Assembly: GCF_014107495.1 (NCBI RefSeq)
Contig: NZ_CP041969.1
Location: 3,273,501-3,337,500, forward strand
Direction of reading: 5' to 3'
Length of the DNA stretch: 64,000 bases
Origin: Cohnella cholangitidis
GTDB lineage: Bacteria; Bacillota; Bacilli; Paenibacillales; Paenibacillaceae
A program made the translations under genes and the position numbers. Shown here in pieces: positions 48,623-58,900 of the stretch (position 1 is its first letter; each line of letters begins with the position of its first letter). The notes under the pieces are model-generated. The model worked only from the letters and a program-made list of their open reading frames with translations, was not told the DNA's origin and searched no databases.

Positions 48623-48738
48623 ACGAGACTTCTAGAATAAGTCCACCAAATCTTGAAGTTGTCTCATTGTGAGGCGATCGCGGGAAAGAATATGATTAAA
48701 GCGCAGGAACGAATCCACTTGATACAGGGGGCATAAGC

Positions 48739-50133
48739 ATGAAGACCGGCAAGAAGGGCGCGGCAAGATTAATAGGGTTGATCTTGGTTTTCAGTTTAAT
48801 ATTCGCAGGATGTTCCAACGGGAATAAGAACGAAGCTTCTCCGGAGGCTCAGCCATCCGGCACTCCGGCAAGCTCAAGCGCAAATGCGGGTTCCTCCGGC
48901 GAAGAAATCGATTGGAAAACGGTCAAAGCGGATATTCGCTTCGTCTATCCGGGTACGTCGGAGTCGGAGAAGCTGTTCGCCGAGACTTTCAAGAACGCGA
49001 TGAAAGAAAAATATCCGAACGTCAACATCGAGTTCATGTACTTATCTTGGGCGGATATGGAGAAAAAAATCTCCGTTATGATCAGCACCGGCGACGTTCC
49101 GGACATCGCGACGACCCAAGACGTGACGAACTTCGTGCAAATGGACGGCTTGGAAGACTTGGCTCCGTACATGCAACGCGAGAATTCGACCGTGAAGACG
49201 GACAACTTCCTTCCCGGCACGCTTGATTATTCGACCATAGACGGCAAAATTTATGCGGCTCCTGCGACCGCGAACGCGTTCAATCTCATGGTCAACGAGA
49301 AAATGTTGAACGATGCCGGCATGAAGCTGGAAGATCTTCAAACTTGGGCGGACGTAGAGAAAGCCGCCGAATTGATGACGAAGGACGGCAAATACGGCTT
49401 CGGCTATCCGCTCGGCGTCGCTCGCTTCGCGTTCCGCGTGCCGTTCACGGCGGGTTACAGCAACGATCTGCTGATCGCGGACACTTCCGAGCAAAGCAAA
49501 GGCAAATATATCGAGCTGCTGAACCATTTCAAGAACCTGGAAGCCTTCCAACCGAAAGCCCATCTGACATGGGGCTATCCGGAAATGTTCAGAGCTTACA
49601 GCAACGGCGAAGTCGGCATGATTCCGGCGGGAACGTTCTTCTCGGCCAACGTTTACAGCATCAACCCGGACATCATCAACGTTTCCCGCGCGATTCCGTA
49701 TCCGAAGGGTCCTTCGGGATCGGCGGCTAAAACTCCGGTTGCCAACTCCGGCTTCGGTATCTATAAAGGCAGCAAGAACAAGGAAGTCGCATGGAGATTA
49801 ATCGAGGAATTGTTGTCTCCGGAGTTCAACAGCACGCAAGCGGCTATTCTAAACATTTCCGCCGAAAAAGAGACGAGTCTGGACGAAGTTATCAAAAAAG
49901 CGGAGAACGTGTATCCGAAAGCGATCGAAGGACATAAGCGCGTCATCGAGGATTTCTTGGGCATCGTCGACAAGACGGGCGTGCCTATGGACAAAATCAT
50001 CGGACAACCGGAGATGGAAACGGTCGTTCAAGATATTATGGTCAAATTCCTGACGAACAAAGTTGACGCGGAAGAAGCTTACGGCGCAATCAAGAAGGGC
50101 ATAGATTCAGTCGCAACCAAATACGCGAAATAA
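48739..50133 (+). CDS. ABC sugar importer, solute-binding lipoprotein
   Basis: 464 residues. GGGGGC precedes the ATG. The lipoprotein signal ends in IFAGC (Cys at about 25), followed by a Ser/Ala/Gly linker. The mature part is a family-1 extracellular binding protein (IRFVYPGTSESEKLF, ATTQDVTNFVQMDGLEDLAPYM, YGFGYPLG). It would capture a sugar or oligosaccharide outside the membrane and hand it to the two permeases that follow. A hairpin separates it from the permeases, which should raise its level relative to them. Downstream genes suggest an amino sugar such as sialic acid. Confidence 0.9.
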   Translation: MKTGKKGAARLIGLILVFSLIFAGCSNGNKNEASPEAQPSGTPASSSANAGSSGEEIDWKTVKADIRFVYPGTSESEKLFAETFKNAMKEKYPNVNIEFMYLSWADMEKKISVMISTGDVPDIATTQDVTNFVQMDGLEDLAPYMQRENSTVKTDNFLPGTLDYSTIDGKIYAAPATANAFNLMVNEKMLNDAGMKLEDLQTWADVEKAAELMTKDGKYGFGYPLGVARFAFRVPFTAGYSNDLLIADTSEQSKGKYIELLNHFKNLEAFQPKAHLTWGYPEMFRAYSNGEVGMIPAGTFFSANVYSINPDIINVSRAIPYPKGPSGSAAKTPVANSGFGIYKGSKNKEVAWRLIEELLSPEFNSTQAAILNISAEKETSLDEVIKKAENVYPKAIEGHKRVIEDFLGIVDKTGVPMDKIIGQPEMETVVQDIMVKFLTNKVDAEEAYGAIKKGIDSVATKYAK

Positions 50134-50148
50134 AAGGATTAATAGTAT

Positions 50149-50187
50149 GGGGGACTCTCTATGGTTCAATCATTCGGAGTCCCCTTT
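50149..50187 (+). terminator. Intercistronic hairpin between binding protein and permeases
   Basis: GGGGACTC pairs with GAGTCCCC (50177-50184), followed by TTT. Partial terminators of this kind commonly lie after binding-protein genes and let only some transcripts continue. Confidence 0.75.
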
Positions 50188-50225
50188 CCTATCCGCATAA
50201 GATTGGACAGGGCGAGGAGAGTGGC

Positions 50226-51116
50226 ATGATGACCCGCAAGTTTTTCAAGGCGCACGCTTTTGGCTATATGCTTCTGGCGCCCGCCGTGCTTTATTTGATC
50301 GCTTTTCAGTTCTACCCCCTGTTCGAGACGGTTCGGCTCAGTATGTTCGACTATTCCTTGATCTCGAATAGAGCCATGTCTTTCATTGGCCTCGACAACT
50401 ACGTTTACTTGCTAACCGAAGACGATAAATTTTGGAAAATTATGTGGAACAGCCTCGTCTGGGTCATCGGATCGACGGTATTCCAATTCGCGGTGGCCAT
50501 TCCGGCCGCATTGATATTAAATTCGAAGCTTCGATCGCGCGGATTATGGCGGGGGCTGATGATGGTTCCTTGGGTATCCCCGGTCGTCATTATCGGTATC
50601 GTGTGGAAATGGATATACGACGGACATAACGGCTTGGCCAATCACTATCTGACGACATGGCACATCATTCAGGACAATATCGTCTGGCTCGGAGACGAGT
50701 TCTGGGTATGGCCCGCGCTGCTCCTGACTTCCGTATGGAAAGGGTTCCCGTATATCGCCTTAATGTTGTTATCGGGGTTGACGGGCATATCGAAAGAAAT
50801 GATGGAAGCCGCCGAAGTGGACGGGGCTACGTCTTGGCAGCGGCTAACCCGCATCGTGCTGCCGTTGCTCAAACCGATCATGTACGTTACGGGGATGGTT
50901 TCCATCGTCTCGTCTTGGACGAAGTTCGAAATGATCTGGGCTTTGACGAATGGCGGACCGGGTTTCGAAACGAGCATTTTACCGACTTACGTGTATACGA
51001 ACGCGTTCGTCTATTACGATCTCGGAAGAGGCTCGGCCATCGCGGCTCTATCGATGGTATTCGTCCTTGTGCTGGTGGGGATCTACGCGAAGCTGTTCGG
51101 CAAGGAAAATGATTAG
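50226..51116 (+). CDS. ABC sugar permease, MalF/UgpA type
   Basis: 296 residues, with GAGGAGA upstream (an alternative ATG lies three bases later). Six membrane helices, starting at MLLAPAVLYLIAFQFYPLFE. The EAA loop reads EAAEVDGATSWQRLTRIVLP (about 198-217), where the ATPase docks. No ATPase gene is nearby, so a shared MsmX-type ATPase elsewhere is expected. Followed after 12 bases by the second permease. Confidence 0.92.
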   Translation: MMTRKFFKAHAFGYMLLAPAVLYLIAFQFYPLFETVRLSMFDYSLISNRAMSFIGLDNYVYLLTEDDKFWKIMWNSLVWVIGSTVFQFAVAIPAALILNSKLRSRGLWRGLMMVPWVSPVVIIGIVWKWIYDGHNGLANHYLTTWHIIQDNIVWLGDEFWVWPALLLTSVWKGFPYIALMLLSGLTGISKEMMEAAEVDGATSWQRLTRIVLPLLKPIMYVTGMVSIVSSWTKFEMIWALTNGGPGFETSILPTYVYTNAFVYYDLGRGSAIAALSMVFVLVLVGIYAKLFGKEND

Positions 51117-51128
51117 AAGGGTGAGGTT

Positions 51129-51968
51129 ATGAAAGAGACGCTGTCGCTACGCACGATGAAATACGCAAGCTTAACGATTCTGATGGTGTTCACCCTTTTC
51201 CCTTTCCTGTGGCTTGTGGATACGACGTTTAAGGGCACGGAAGAGATGTTCGCTTCGTCGCCGACGTGGTGGATATCCGACTTCACTTTCGAACATTACG
51301 CCTGGGCAGTCGGGGAGCAAGGAATGAATATCGGCAAGCTGCTGTCCAACTCCATTATCGTGTGTGCTTTAACCGCGCTATGCACCGGGCTCATCGCCTG
51401 CGTCAGCGGGTATGGGCTAGCGAGGTTTAAGGTGCCGGGAATCAGCTTGGTCGTCGTATTATTTGTTCTGGCTCAGATGATCCAGGGGCCGTTAATCATG
51501 ATTCCGTGGTACAAGCTGGCTTCCGCTTTCTCGATCTTGAATACGAAGACCGTGCTTGTCCTGATCTATAACACGATGACCATTCCCGTTGCCGTATGGA
51601 TCATGAGCGGATTTTTCAAGAGCGTGCCTAAGGAGTTGGAAGAAGCCGCTTATATGGACGGATCGACCAAGCTCAAGACTCTGTTCAGGATCATGGTGCC
51701 TATGGCATTGCCGGGTCTCGTCTCCGTCAGCTTGTATTCGTTCATCCTTGGTTGGAACGATTACCAATATTCCTTGATTCTGACCAACTCGCTGGCGGCC
51801 AAAACCGTTCAGGTGGGCATCGCGGAAGTGATGGAAAGCATGGGAGCGGCGAACTGGGGCGGCATTCTGGCCAGCGGGGTCATAGTCATTCTCCCGATTA
51901 TCTTTATTTTTTCGTTCATTCAGAAGCTGTTGATCGAAGGCCTAACGGCCGGCGGAATTAAAGGCTAA
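51129..51968 (+). CDS. ABC sugar permease, MalG/UgpE type
   Basis: 279 residues, starting 12 bases after the first permease. Six membrane helices; EAA loop EEAAYMDGSTKLKTLFRIMV (about 177-196). It forms the heterodimeric channel with the preceding permease. Confidence 0.92.
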   Translation: MKETLSLRTMKYASLTILMVFTLFPFLWLVDTTFKGTEEMFASSPTWWISDFTFEHYAWAVGEQGMNIGKLLSNSIIVCALTALCTGLIACVSGYGLARFKVPGISLVVVLFVLAQMIQGPLIMIPWYKLASAFSILNTKTVLVLIYNTMTIPVAVWIMSGFFKSVPKELEEAAYMDGSTKLKTLFRIMVPMALPGLVSVSLYSFILGWNDYQYSLILTNSLAAKTVQVGIAEVMESMGAANWGGILASGVIVILPIIFIFSFIQKLLIEGLTAGGIKG

Positions 51969-52000
51969 CTCATCCCAGACACGGATAGGAGATTTCACTC

Positions 52001-52912
52001 ATGACGACAAACCGTACGAAATATGCGAATCTGCAAGGAATCATTCCCGCTCTCATTACGCCATATGGCGCCGATGGCAAGATCAGCGATCCCGTTACCC
52101 GGCAACTGGTTAGACATCTCATTGCTCAGGGCGCATCCGGGTTTTACTTAAGCGGAAGTACCGGCGAAGGTTTTATGCAAACGATCGAGGAGCGCCAATA
52201 TTTGCTGGAAATCGTCATGGACGAGGTGAAGAAGGAAGTTCCCGTCATTGCCCATGTCGGCGCGATGGATACGGATACCGCCGTCAGATTGACTCGCCAC
52301 GCGCATGACACCGGAGCGACGGCCGTATCGGCGGTGACGCCGTTCTACTACAAGCATGGTTCGGAGCAGATCAAGCGCCATTACATCGACATTGCCGAGG
52401 CGGCCGACATTCCGCTTATCGCGTATCATTTTCCGGACATGACGGGCTCGAAGCAGTCGGCGGACTTCTATAGGGAATTGTCTCGGGTCGAAGGGATTAT
52501 CGGATTGAAATTCACGTCCACGAACGTCTATGAGATGCAGCAAATCATGGATGTCTGCGGCGAAGATTTCCTCGTATTCAACGGTCCGGACGAGATTTGC
52601 TTGGCGGGCTTGACCATGGGGGCCGTCGGGGCGATCGGCTCGACCTACAACATCATGCCCGCGAAATTCGCGGAGCTGTACAAGCTGTTCCGGCAGGGCA
52701 AGATCGCGGAAGCGAGAGCGATCCAGTACGAGGTCAATCGGGTCATCCATGAGTTGCTCAAGTACGACTTCATTGCGTTCGAACGGGAGATTCTGCGTCT
52801 TCAAGGCATCGACACGGGCGTGCCGCGCAAACCGATTCAGCAATTGACCGACGCCCAGCGCGCCGACATTTACGAGACGGCTAAACGTTTCTCTTTCTTG
52901 AACGTGCAATAA
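52001..52912 (+). CDS. nanA: N-acetylneuraminate lyase-like aldolase
   Basis: 303 residues. ATAGGAG lies upstream of the ATG, 32 bases after the permease gene. DHDPS/NAL TIM barrel: GSTGE carboxylate-binding motif (about 47-51), Tyr in LIAYHFPDMTG (about 140) and Schiff-base Lys in IIGLKFTSTNVYEM (about 168). The KFTxxxxYEM context is more like NAL than dihydrodipicolinate synthase. It would split N-acetylneuraminate into N-acetylmannosamine and pyruvate. Linkage to an importer and a YhcH protein supports sialic acid, although nanE and nanK are not in the window, so another 2-keto sugar acid is possible. Confidence 0.82.
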   Translation: MTTNRTKYANLQGIIPALITPYGADGKISDPVTRQLVRHLIAQGASGFYLSGSTGEGFMQTIEERQYLLEIVMDEVKKEVPVIAHVGAMDTDTAVRLTRHAHDTGATAVSAVTPFYYKHGSEQIKRHYIDIAEAADIPLIAYHFPDMTGSKQSADFYRELSRVEGIIGLKFTSTNVYEMQQIMDVCGEDFLVFNGPDEICLAGLTMGAVGAIGSTYNIMPAKFAELYKLFRQGKIAEARAIQYEVNRVIHELLKYDFIAFEREILRLQGIDTGVPRKPIQQLTDAQRADIYETAKRFSFLNVQ

Positions 52913-52938
52913 CGCGAGAGCGGAGGAGGCGAAGGCAA

Positions 52939-53775
52939 GTGGAGGCAAGGGTTAACGTACGGCAGTTGTTCGATCTGACGGGGAAGATCGCGTTGGTTAC
53001 GGGCGGGAATAATCTAGGTTACGATGCGGCGGAAGCGTTGGCGGAGCTGGGGGCGACCGTCGTGGTCACCCGCCGCCGCCAGGAGGAAGCGGATCGGACG
53101 GCGGAGCGGCTCGCGGCGGATACCGGCGCGCTTGTTGTCGGAGCGGAACTGGAAGTAACGGACGAGGCGAGCTGGAGGAAGGTCGTCGGCGATATTGTCG
53201 GACGTTTCGGAAAGATCGACATTCTCGTCAACAACGCCGGCGGACGCAAGGTATCGACCGTTCCGGAGACGATCGAGGACGATCCTTCATTCGAGTTCTT
53301 GGAGACTCGTCTGCTGGAAGATTGGAAATATACGATGGACGCGAATCTAACGAGCGTGTTCCTAGGATGCCGCACCGTCGCTCCTCATATGAAGCAAGCC
53401 CGTTCGGGGAAAATCATTAACATGGCTTCCATCGACGGAATCGTAGGACGCGATCTGAGAATTTATCCCGGTTCGGGGTTGTCCCCGACCGTACCGGATT
53501 ACTTGGCCAGCAAGGCGGGCGTCATCAATCTTACGAAGGGGATCGGCGTATCCTTGGCTCCGTTCGGGATCTATGTTAACGCGATCTCGCCGGGAGGCTT
53601 CTACCGGGCGCAGCCGGACCGATTCGTCGAGAATTACACGAAGCTGGTTCCGCTAGGGCGAATGGGACGGGACCGGATCGACCTGAAAGGATCGATCGCT
53701 TATTTGGCTTCGGGAGCCTCCGACTACACGGTAGGACATAACCTCGTCATTGACGGCGGGCTTACCTCGTGGTAA
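52939..53775 (+). CDS. Short-chain dehydrogenase/reductase
   Basis: 278 residues from GTG, with GGAGGAGGC about nine bases upstream. Rossmann NAD(P) motif VTGGNNLG (about 20), NNAGG (about 98), catalytic Ser in MASIDG and YLASK (Tyr/Lys near 190-194). The C-terminal VIDGGLTSW is typical of classical SDRs such as gluconate 5-dehydrogenase types. In this operon it probably oxidises or reduces the sugar or a breakdown product; the exact substrate is not visible. Confidence 0.85.
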   Translation: MEARVNVRQLFDLTGKIALVTGGNNLGYDAAEALAELGATVVVTRRRQEEADRTAERLAADTGALVVGAELEVTDEASWRKVVGDIVGRFGKIDILVNNAGGRKVSTVPETIEDDPSFEFLETRLLEDWKYTMDANLTSVFLGCRTVAPHMKQARSGKIINMASIDGIVGRDLRIYPGSGLSPTVPDYLASKAGVINLTKGIGVSLAPFGIYVNAISPGGFYRAQPDRFVENYTKLVPLGRMGRDRIDLKGSIAYLASGASDYTVGHNLVIDGGLTSW

Positions 53776-53829
53776 AACAGATGCGTAAAGCGCCAAAGCT
53801 AAGGAATCCTAGGGGACGGAGTTGCTACT

Positions 53830-54303
53830 ATGATATTCGGCGATAGCTCCAAGCTCGCGACGCGCGAGTTCGAAATTGTTCATCCGGTGCTGCGGGAAGC
53901 CCTCTTGAGGCTGGAACGGACGGATTTGAAGGCGCTGGCTCCGGGGAAATACGAATGGGACGGCGACCGCGTGTTCTTGCTCATTCAAGAGCTGGAGACG
54001 GCGCCGAAAACGGACAAGAAGCTGGAATCGCATGAGCGATATGTCGACATTCAATATTTGATCGACGGAGAAGAAGTCATCGGTTACGCTAGAAGATCCT
54101 CCGATCATATCGTTTGCCAGGACGAGCTGGAGAGCAAGGACTTTGCCCTCTACGAGGATCCTGCCGTCGAGATGGACTTGCTCTTGAAGCCGGGAATGTT
54201 CGCCGTGTTTTTCCCCGCCGATCTGCATCGTCCGGGCGTTAGCGGCATTGTACCCGGCAAGATTAAGAAGGCGGTCGTTAAGATAAGCTGCGATCTGCTT
54301 TAG
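53830..54303 (+). CDS. YhcH/YjgK/YiaL family protein
   Basis: 157 residues; GGACGGAG lies upstream of the ATG. Cupin-like fold, with family signatures LIQELETAP near the N-terminus, HERYVDIQYLIDGEEVIGYA, and the metal/sugar site region FFPADLHRPGV. Members are linked to sialic acid catabolism, probably as anomerases. It is last in the operon, just before a terminator, and supports the sialic acid reading of the cluster. Confidence 0.88.
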   Translation: MIFGDSSKLATREFEIVHPVLREALLRLERTDLKALAPGKYEWDGDRVFLLIQELETAPKTDKKLESHERYVDIQYLIDGEEVIGYARRSSDHIVCQDELESKDFALYEDPAVEMDLLLKPGMFAVFFPADLHRPGVSGIVPGKIKKAVVKISCDLL

Positions 54304-54310
54304 AGAAAGG

Positions 54311-54347
54311 CCGCGAGCCCTCGCTCTGGGGAGTTCGCGGTTTTTTT
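54311..54347 (+). terminator. Terminator of the sugar operon
   Basis: CCGCGA (54311-54316) pairs with TCGCGG (54335-54340), followed by seven T. Confidence 0.85.
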
Positions 54348-54362
54348 GCGATTCGTTGGCTG

Positions 54363-54410
54363 TTGACAGCCTTCGTCTCATTAGATACATTATAGTTAAA
54401 TATTTAACTA
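54363..54410 (+). promoter_or_regulatory. marR promoter with palindromic operator
   Basis: TTGACA (54363-54368), 17 bases, TACATT (54386-54391). Immediately downstream is the perfect 18-bp palindrome TAGTTAAATATTTAACTA (54393-54410), covering the start point. The same palindrome lies upstream of the next gene. Confidence 0.8.
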
Positions 54411-54429
54411 ATTAAGGGCGATGGCATAA

Positions 54430-54888
54430 ATGAATGACATTCAACGGTACGTGACGGAGCTCCCGCTCGAAGCCCGAACGTTCTTCTCGCTGGTGGACGC
54501 TACGGCGCGTTTGATCGGTTTCTCCGAGAAGTACTGGTCTTCCAAAGGCTTGAACGGAGCGCGAATACGTTTGCTCGTGGAAATCGCCAAAGCCGGCGGT
54601 ACGATCCTGCCATCGGATTTGGCTGCTCGAATCGGCGTGACGAGGGCGAACATAAGCGTCTTGCTCGTTCCGTTAGAGGAAGCGGGTTATCTAACGAGTT
54701 CGGACCATCCGGAAGACGGACGGAAGAGAATCGTCGTTCTTGCTCCGGAGGGAGAGCGCTTGTTGCGGGACGTGCTGCCGGGGAACAGGTCGGTCATCGC
54801 GTCCCGGATGGAAGGCCTTAACGATGAGGAAAAAGTACAATTGTTAACACTGCTTGGCAAGCTCCAAAAGGGGACTGCGACTCCGTAG
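54430..54888 (+). CDS. MarR-family repressor
   Basis: 152 residues. Winged helix-turn-helix with LPSDLAARIGVTRANISVLL (about 57-76) and the wing D-R-K context SSDHPEDGRKRIVVL. It contains no cysteine, so a thiol switch like that of YodB is unlikely and a small ligand is more probable. It should bind the TAGTTAAAT palindromes in front of itself and of the following oxidoreductase gene. Confidence 0.9.
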   Translation: MNDIQRYVTELPLEARTFFSLVDATARLIGFSEKYWSSKGLNGARIRLLVEIAKAGGTILPSDLAARIGVTRANISVLLVPLEEAGYLTSSDHPEDGRKRIVVLAPEGERLLRDVLPGNRSVIASRMEGLNDEEKVQLLTLLGKLQKGTATP

Positions 54889-54908
54889 TTCCTTTCTTTT
54901 AAGGAATA

Positions 54909-54926
54909 TAGTTAAATGTTTAACTA
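54909..54926 (+). promoter_or_regulatory. Second MarR operator
   Basis: TAGTTAAATGTTTAACTA, one base from the perfect palindrome at 54393-54410, located 25 bases upstream of the oxidoreductase start. Confidence 0.8.
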
Positions 54927-54950
54927 ATAACGAGAGGGGTTATTTGAACA

Positions 54951-55781
54951 ATGAGAATCGTCATGACGGGCGCGACCGGCAATCTTGGGAGGTTAATTGC
55001 AAACGAATTGCTCAATCGCATGCGAGCCGAAGATCTTATCCTTAGCGTAAGGAGACCGGATGCAGTCGAAGTCGAACCCTTCAGGCGGCAAGGGGCGGAG
55101 GTTAGATACGGAGATTACGACAACCCGAAATCGCTTAGGGAAGCTTTTAGCGGAGCCTCTCGGCTGCTGCTCGTATCTTCCTCCCATTCCGATGATACCG
55201 TTCGTCTGAAACAACACGCGGCCGCGATCGAAGCGGCAGCGGAAACGGGAATCGAACATCTTTTCTATACAAGCTTCGCCTATGCGGAGAAAGGGCGCTT
55301 ACCACTGCATGCGATGCATCTTCAGACGGAACAAGCGATCCGTGCCTCTGGTCTGTCTTATACGATTCTTCGAAATGCGACCTATACGGATGTTCTTAGA
55401 TTTCTAGGTTTAAGAGAAGCGGTATCGAGCGGCATTCTGCTCAGCCCGCCCGGGGATTGGACGTTTAATGCGGCGTCCAGAGAGGATCTGGCGGCTGCCG
55501 CGGCAACCGTTCTGACGGAGGATGGGCATGAGAACCGAATGTATGAGCTCACGGCTTCGCGAGCATGGAATCTAGGCGATCTAGCGCGCGCGCTGTCGGA
55601 GGCGTCGGGACGCCGAGTCGTTCATCGCGCGGACCCCTCCATGAATAATCCCTTGTACGGGATGCTTCCTCTGTCGGATACGAGATCAGTTTCCCCCGAT
55701 TTGGCGAGGCTGGTCGGCTATCCTTTGCAATCGCTGAAGGATGAAGTCCGCAAACTGCTGGAGTCCAAGATGATCGGCTAG
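54951..55781 (+). CDS. NAD(P)-dependent oxidoreductase, NmrA/QorB-like
   Basis: 276 residues; GAGAGGGG lies upstream of the ATG. Rossmann motif MTGATGNLG (about 5-13), then RYGDYDN and LLLVSSS typical of atypical SDRs of the NmrA/YtfG (quinone oxidoreductase 2) group; LFYTSFAY replaces the classical catalytic Tyr-Lys. It likely reduces quinones or similar electrophiles with NADPH. It sits behind a MarR operator, so expression probably rises on quinone or drug stress. Confidence 0.85.
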   Translation: MRIVMTGATGNLGRLIANELLNRMRAEDLILSVRRPDAVEVEPFRRQGAEVRYGDYDNPKSLREAFSGASRLLLVSSSHSDDTVRLKQHAAAIEAAAETGIEHLFYTSFAYAEKGRLPLHAMHLQTEQAIRASGLSYTILRNATYTDVLRFLGLREAVSSGILLSPPGDWTFNAASREDLAAAAATVLTEDGHENRMYELTASRAWNLGDLARALSEASGRRVVHRADPSMNNPLYGMLPLSDTRSVSPDLARLVGYPLQSLKDEVRKLLESKMIG

Positions 55782-55895
55782 AGGTTAATTCGGACGCTGT
55801 TCTCTAAGTTCAGAATGGGTTCAGAATCCCGATTATACTGGAGGAAAACAACCGCCGTGCATGAATGGCAGGCGCTCCTGCGTCTCATGCCGTGG

Positions 55896-55927
55896 AAGCC
55901 TGTCGAAGCGATGCTCTCGACAGGCTT
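55896..55927. terminator. Perfect 11-bp hairpin
   Basis: AAGCCTGTCGA (55896-55906) pairs with TCGACAGGCTT (55917-55927). Followed by AACTCTCGTTT, a poor T tract; likely ends the oxidoreductase transcript. Confidence 0.55.
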
Positions 55928-55989
55928 AACTCTCGTTTAAGGCGGAATAATTCTGATATAATTCGAATAACGAATGGAAGGACAGAGAG

Positions 55990-58900
55990 ATGCCGAGGAG
56001 CCGAATGATGGACAAGCGTAAGCGAATCATGGGTTTGGTTATGATTGCCATTTTAATATTAACCGTGCTGATGTTCGCTTGGATAGAGTTCGAATCGCGG
56101 GATGGCGTGAGAGCCAGCGAAGGCGTCATCGATTTGAGCGAATGGGATTTCAAGGGCGACGGTACGGTTCGGCTGGACGGGGAGTGGGAGTTCTATCGGA
56201 ATCGGCTTCTTAAGCCGGAGGATTTCGCGTCGGGCGCCCTTGCCCCGGACAAGCTGGCGGGCGATGGTCAGTTCGTCAGCGTTCCCGGCAATTGGAACGG
56301 CTATTTGCACGGGGACGGATCCAAGGGAGGAATCGGCTACGGCACTTATCGATTGAAGATCAAGCTGCCCGACTCGTCAAAGGGCTTATACGGAATCAAA
56401 ACTTCGAATATTCGAATGGCTAACCGGATTTATTTGAACGGACAAGAGGTTGGCTCAAGCGGATCGCCAGCTGCAATTCGATCGGAGGGCGTGCAAAATA
56501 ACATTCCTTACGCAGGGTACGCCTCCATCGAGGGGGATTCCGCGGAATTGATCGTACAGGTTGCGAATTACAGCTACTCAACGGGAGGGATCATCTATTC
56601 GATCTCCTTCGGAGATCAAGCTTCCGTGACGAACAGCAAGCTGTTCAGCGTAATAAAGGATGCCGCATCGGTGACCGGTTTATTGCTTCCGGCCGTATTC
56701 GGCATGTTGCTCTACGGCTTGAGGAAGCAGGAGAAGGGCTTGTTATTTTTAGCGCTGTTCTGCTTGGTTTGCCTAGTCTATATGTTGACCCAAGGAGAGA
56801 AGCTGATCGCTCTGTTGCTTCCGGGCATTCCTTACTGGGTCGTGTTGAAGATTCAGCCGATCTCTTCGTCGTTAGTCTATTATTTCTTGCTGAGATCCGT
56901 AGCTTTGACCAGCCCGGGAGAAGCGCATAAATACGCGATACCCGTAGCGACATGGCTTACGCTTACCTGGATAGGCGTTATCGTATGCGGGTCCTCCTTG
57001 TTTATCTCCCAGTGGGAAATTTTGATTTTGTTCAACGGCATGACGGTGGTCGGCTATTCGATGTATTTAATGTTGAAGGGGCGCCAACGGAATTCGCCAA
57101 TCGACTTCTACTGGTTGCTTAGCGCGCAGAGCGTTCTAATCATGATCGTCCTCTATGTGCTTTATTTGTCAGGGGTATGGGCGGGGTTGCACCTCGTCGC
57201 TTACGAGATGGTCATCTTTTTCATTGCCCAGGCCGCGCTATTCGCGAAACGGGTCACTCATTCCGCTAGGGAAGTAGAGAAGCTGTCCGAGAGGCTGCTG
57301 ACCCTTGACGGGCTAAAGAACGAATTCATGGCCAATACGTCGCACGAGCTGCGAACGCCTTTGCACGGCATGATCAACATTGCCCAGTCCATGCTGGAGG
57401 GGGCAACGGGATCGCTGAATAACGAAAAGCAAGCGCAGCACCTGTCCATGATCGTGACGACGGGCAAACAGCTTTCGGTCATCATTAACGAAATCCTCGA
57501 ATTCGCCGAGCTGCGCAGCGGAGGGCTGAAGCTGGTCAAACGAGCGGTTCATCTCCAGCCGGTCGTTCATGCCGTAGTCGAGGTAATAGAGCACACTCTG
57601 GCGGACAGGCAGGTGCGCATAGTCCAACGTCTGTCCGGCAATCTGCCGCTTCTGGATGCCGATGAGGATCGGCTGCGGCAAATTCTCTATAATCTGCTCG
57701 GAAATGCGATCAAGGCAACGAGCGCCGGAGAGATATCCGTATCCGCTTATGCGGAAGACGGTTATGTAACGGTCGAAGTCACGGATACGGGCATAGGGAT
57801 GCCCGCCGAACAGTTAACGGCGATTCTACATCCCCGGCAAGGCAGGGCTTCCAGTCGCAAGTTCCAAGGCTCCGGGCTGGGGCTGAAAATTACGAAGCAG
57901 TTGGTCGAGCTGGGGGGAGGAACGATCTGGGCGGAGTCGGCCGAGGGCCAAGGCACGACCTTCTTTTTCACCGTGCCCTGTCTGGAGGAAGAGTCGCAGC
58001 TATCCGTTCAGCAGGGGATGGCGGAGGTTGCCGCTGCGGCCGTGCCGAATTGGGACATGCAAGGGGAGGTCGTCCCTTCGGCGGACCGCGGAGAAACGGA
58101 GTTCAGGGTTCTGATCGTGGACGACGATCCGGTTAACCTTCAGGTGCTTGTCCATTTGCTGTCCATGGAACGGTGCGAGGTTATCGCGGTCGGCAGCGCG
58201 GGAGAAGCGCTTCAGGAAATTATGGCGCCGGGCATGAAATACGATCTGGTGATCACGGACTGGATGATGCCGGGGATGTCGGGAATCGAGCTTTGCCGGG
58301 CGATTCGGGGAAGGTTCATGTTATCCGAGCTGCCCGTTCTGCTTCTGACGGCCAAGAGCAATCCCGAAGATATCCGAATCGGATTCGAGGCGGGCGTCAA
58401 CGATTACATCAGTAAGCCCGTCGATGCGGGCGAGTTAAGGGCGCGCGTTCGAACGTTGCTCGAGCTGAGGGGATCGGTCAAGCTTGCCGTTCAATCGGAG
58501 ATGGCGTTTCTGCAAGCGCAGATCAAGCCTCATTTTCTATACAACGCGTTAAATACCATTATCGCCGTCTGTCCCGTCGACCCGTACAAAGCCATGGAAT
58601 TGTTAGTCGAGCTAAGCCAGTTTCTTAGAAGCAGCTTCGACTTCCATAACCGGGACAAGCTGACGACGATCGGCAAGGAGCTGGAACTGGTGAAATCCTA
58701 TCTGGCGGTAGAGAAGGCGAGATTCGAAGAGCGGTTGAACGTACGGTTGGAAGTGGAGTGCGATTTGCAGGTGCGGATTCCTCCGCTGACCATCCAGCCG
58801 ATTATCGAGAATGCCGTTAACCACGGGGTAATGAAAAAAGAAGCCGGGGGCACGGTCAAGCTCGGCATTACGGAAGAGAACGGTAATATTATGGTCAGGG

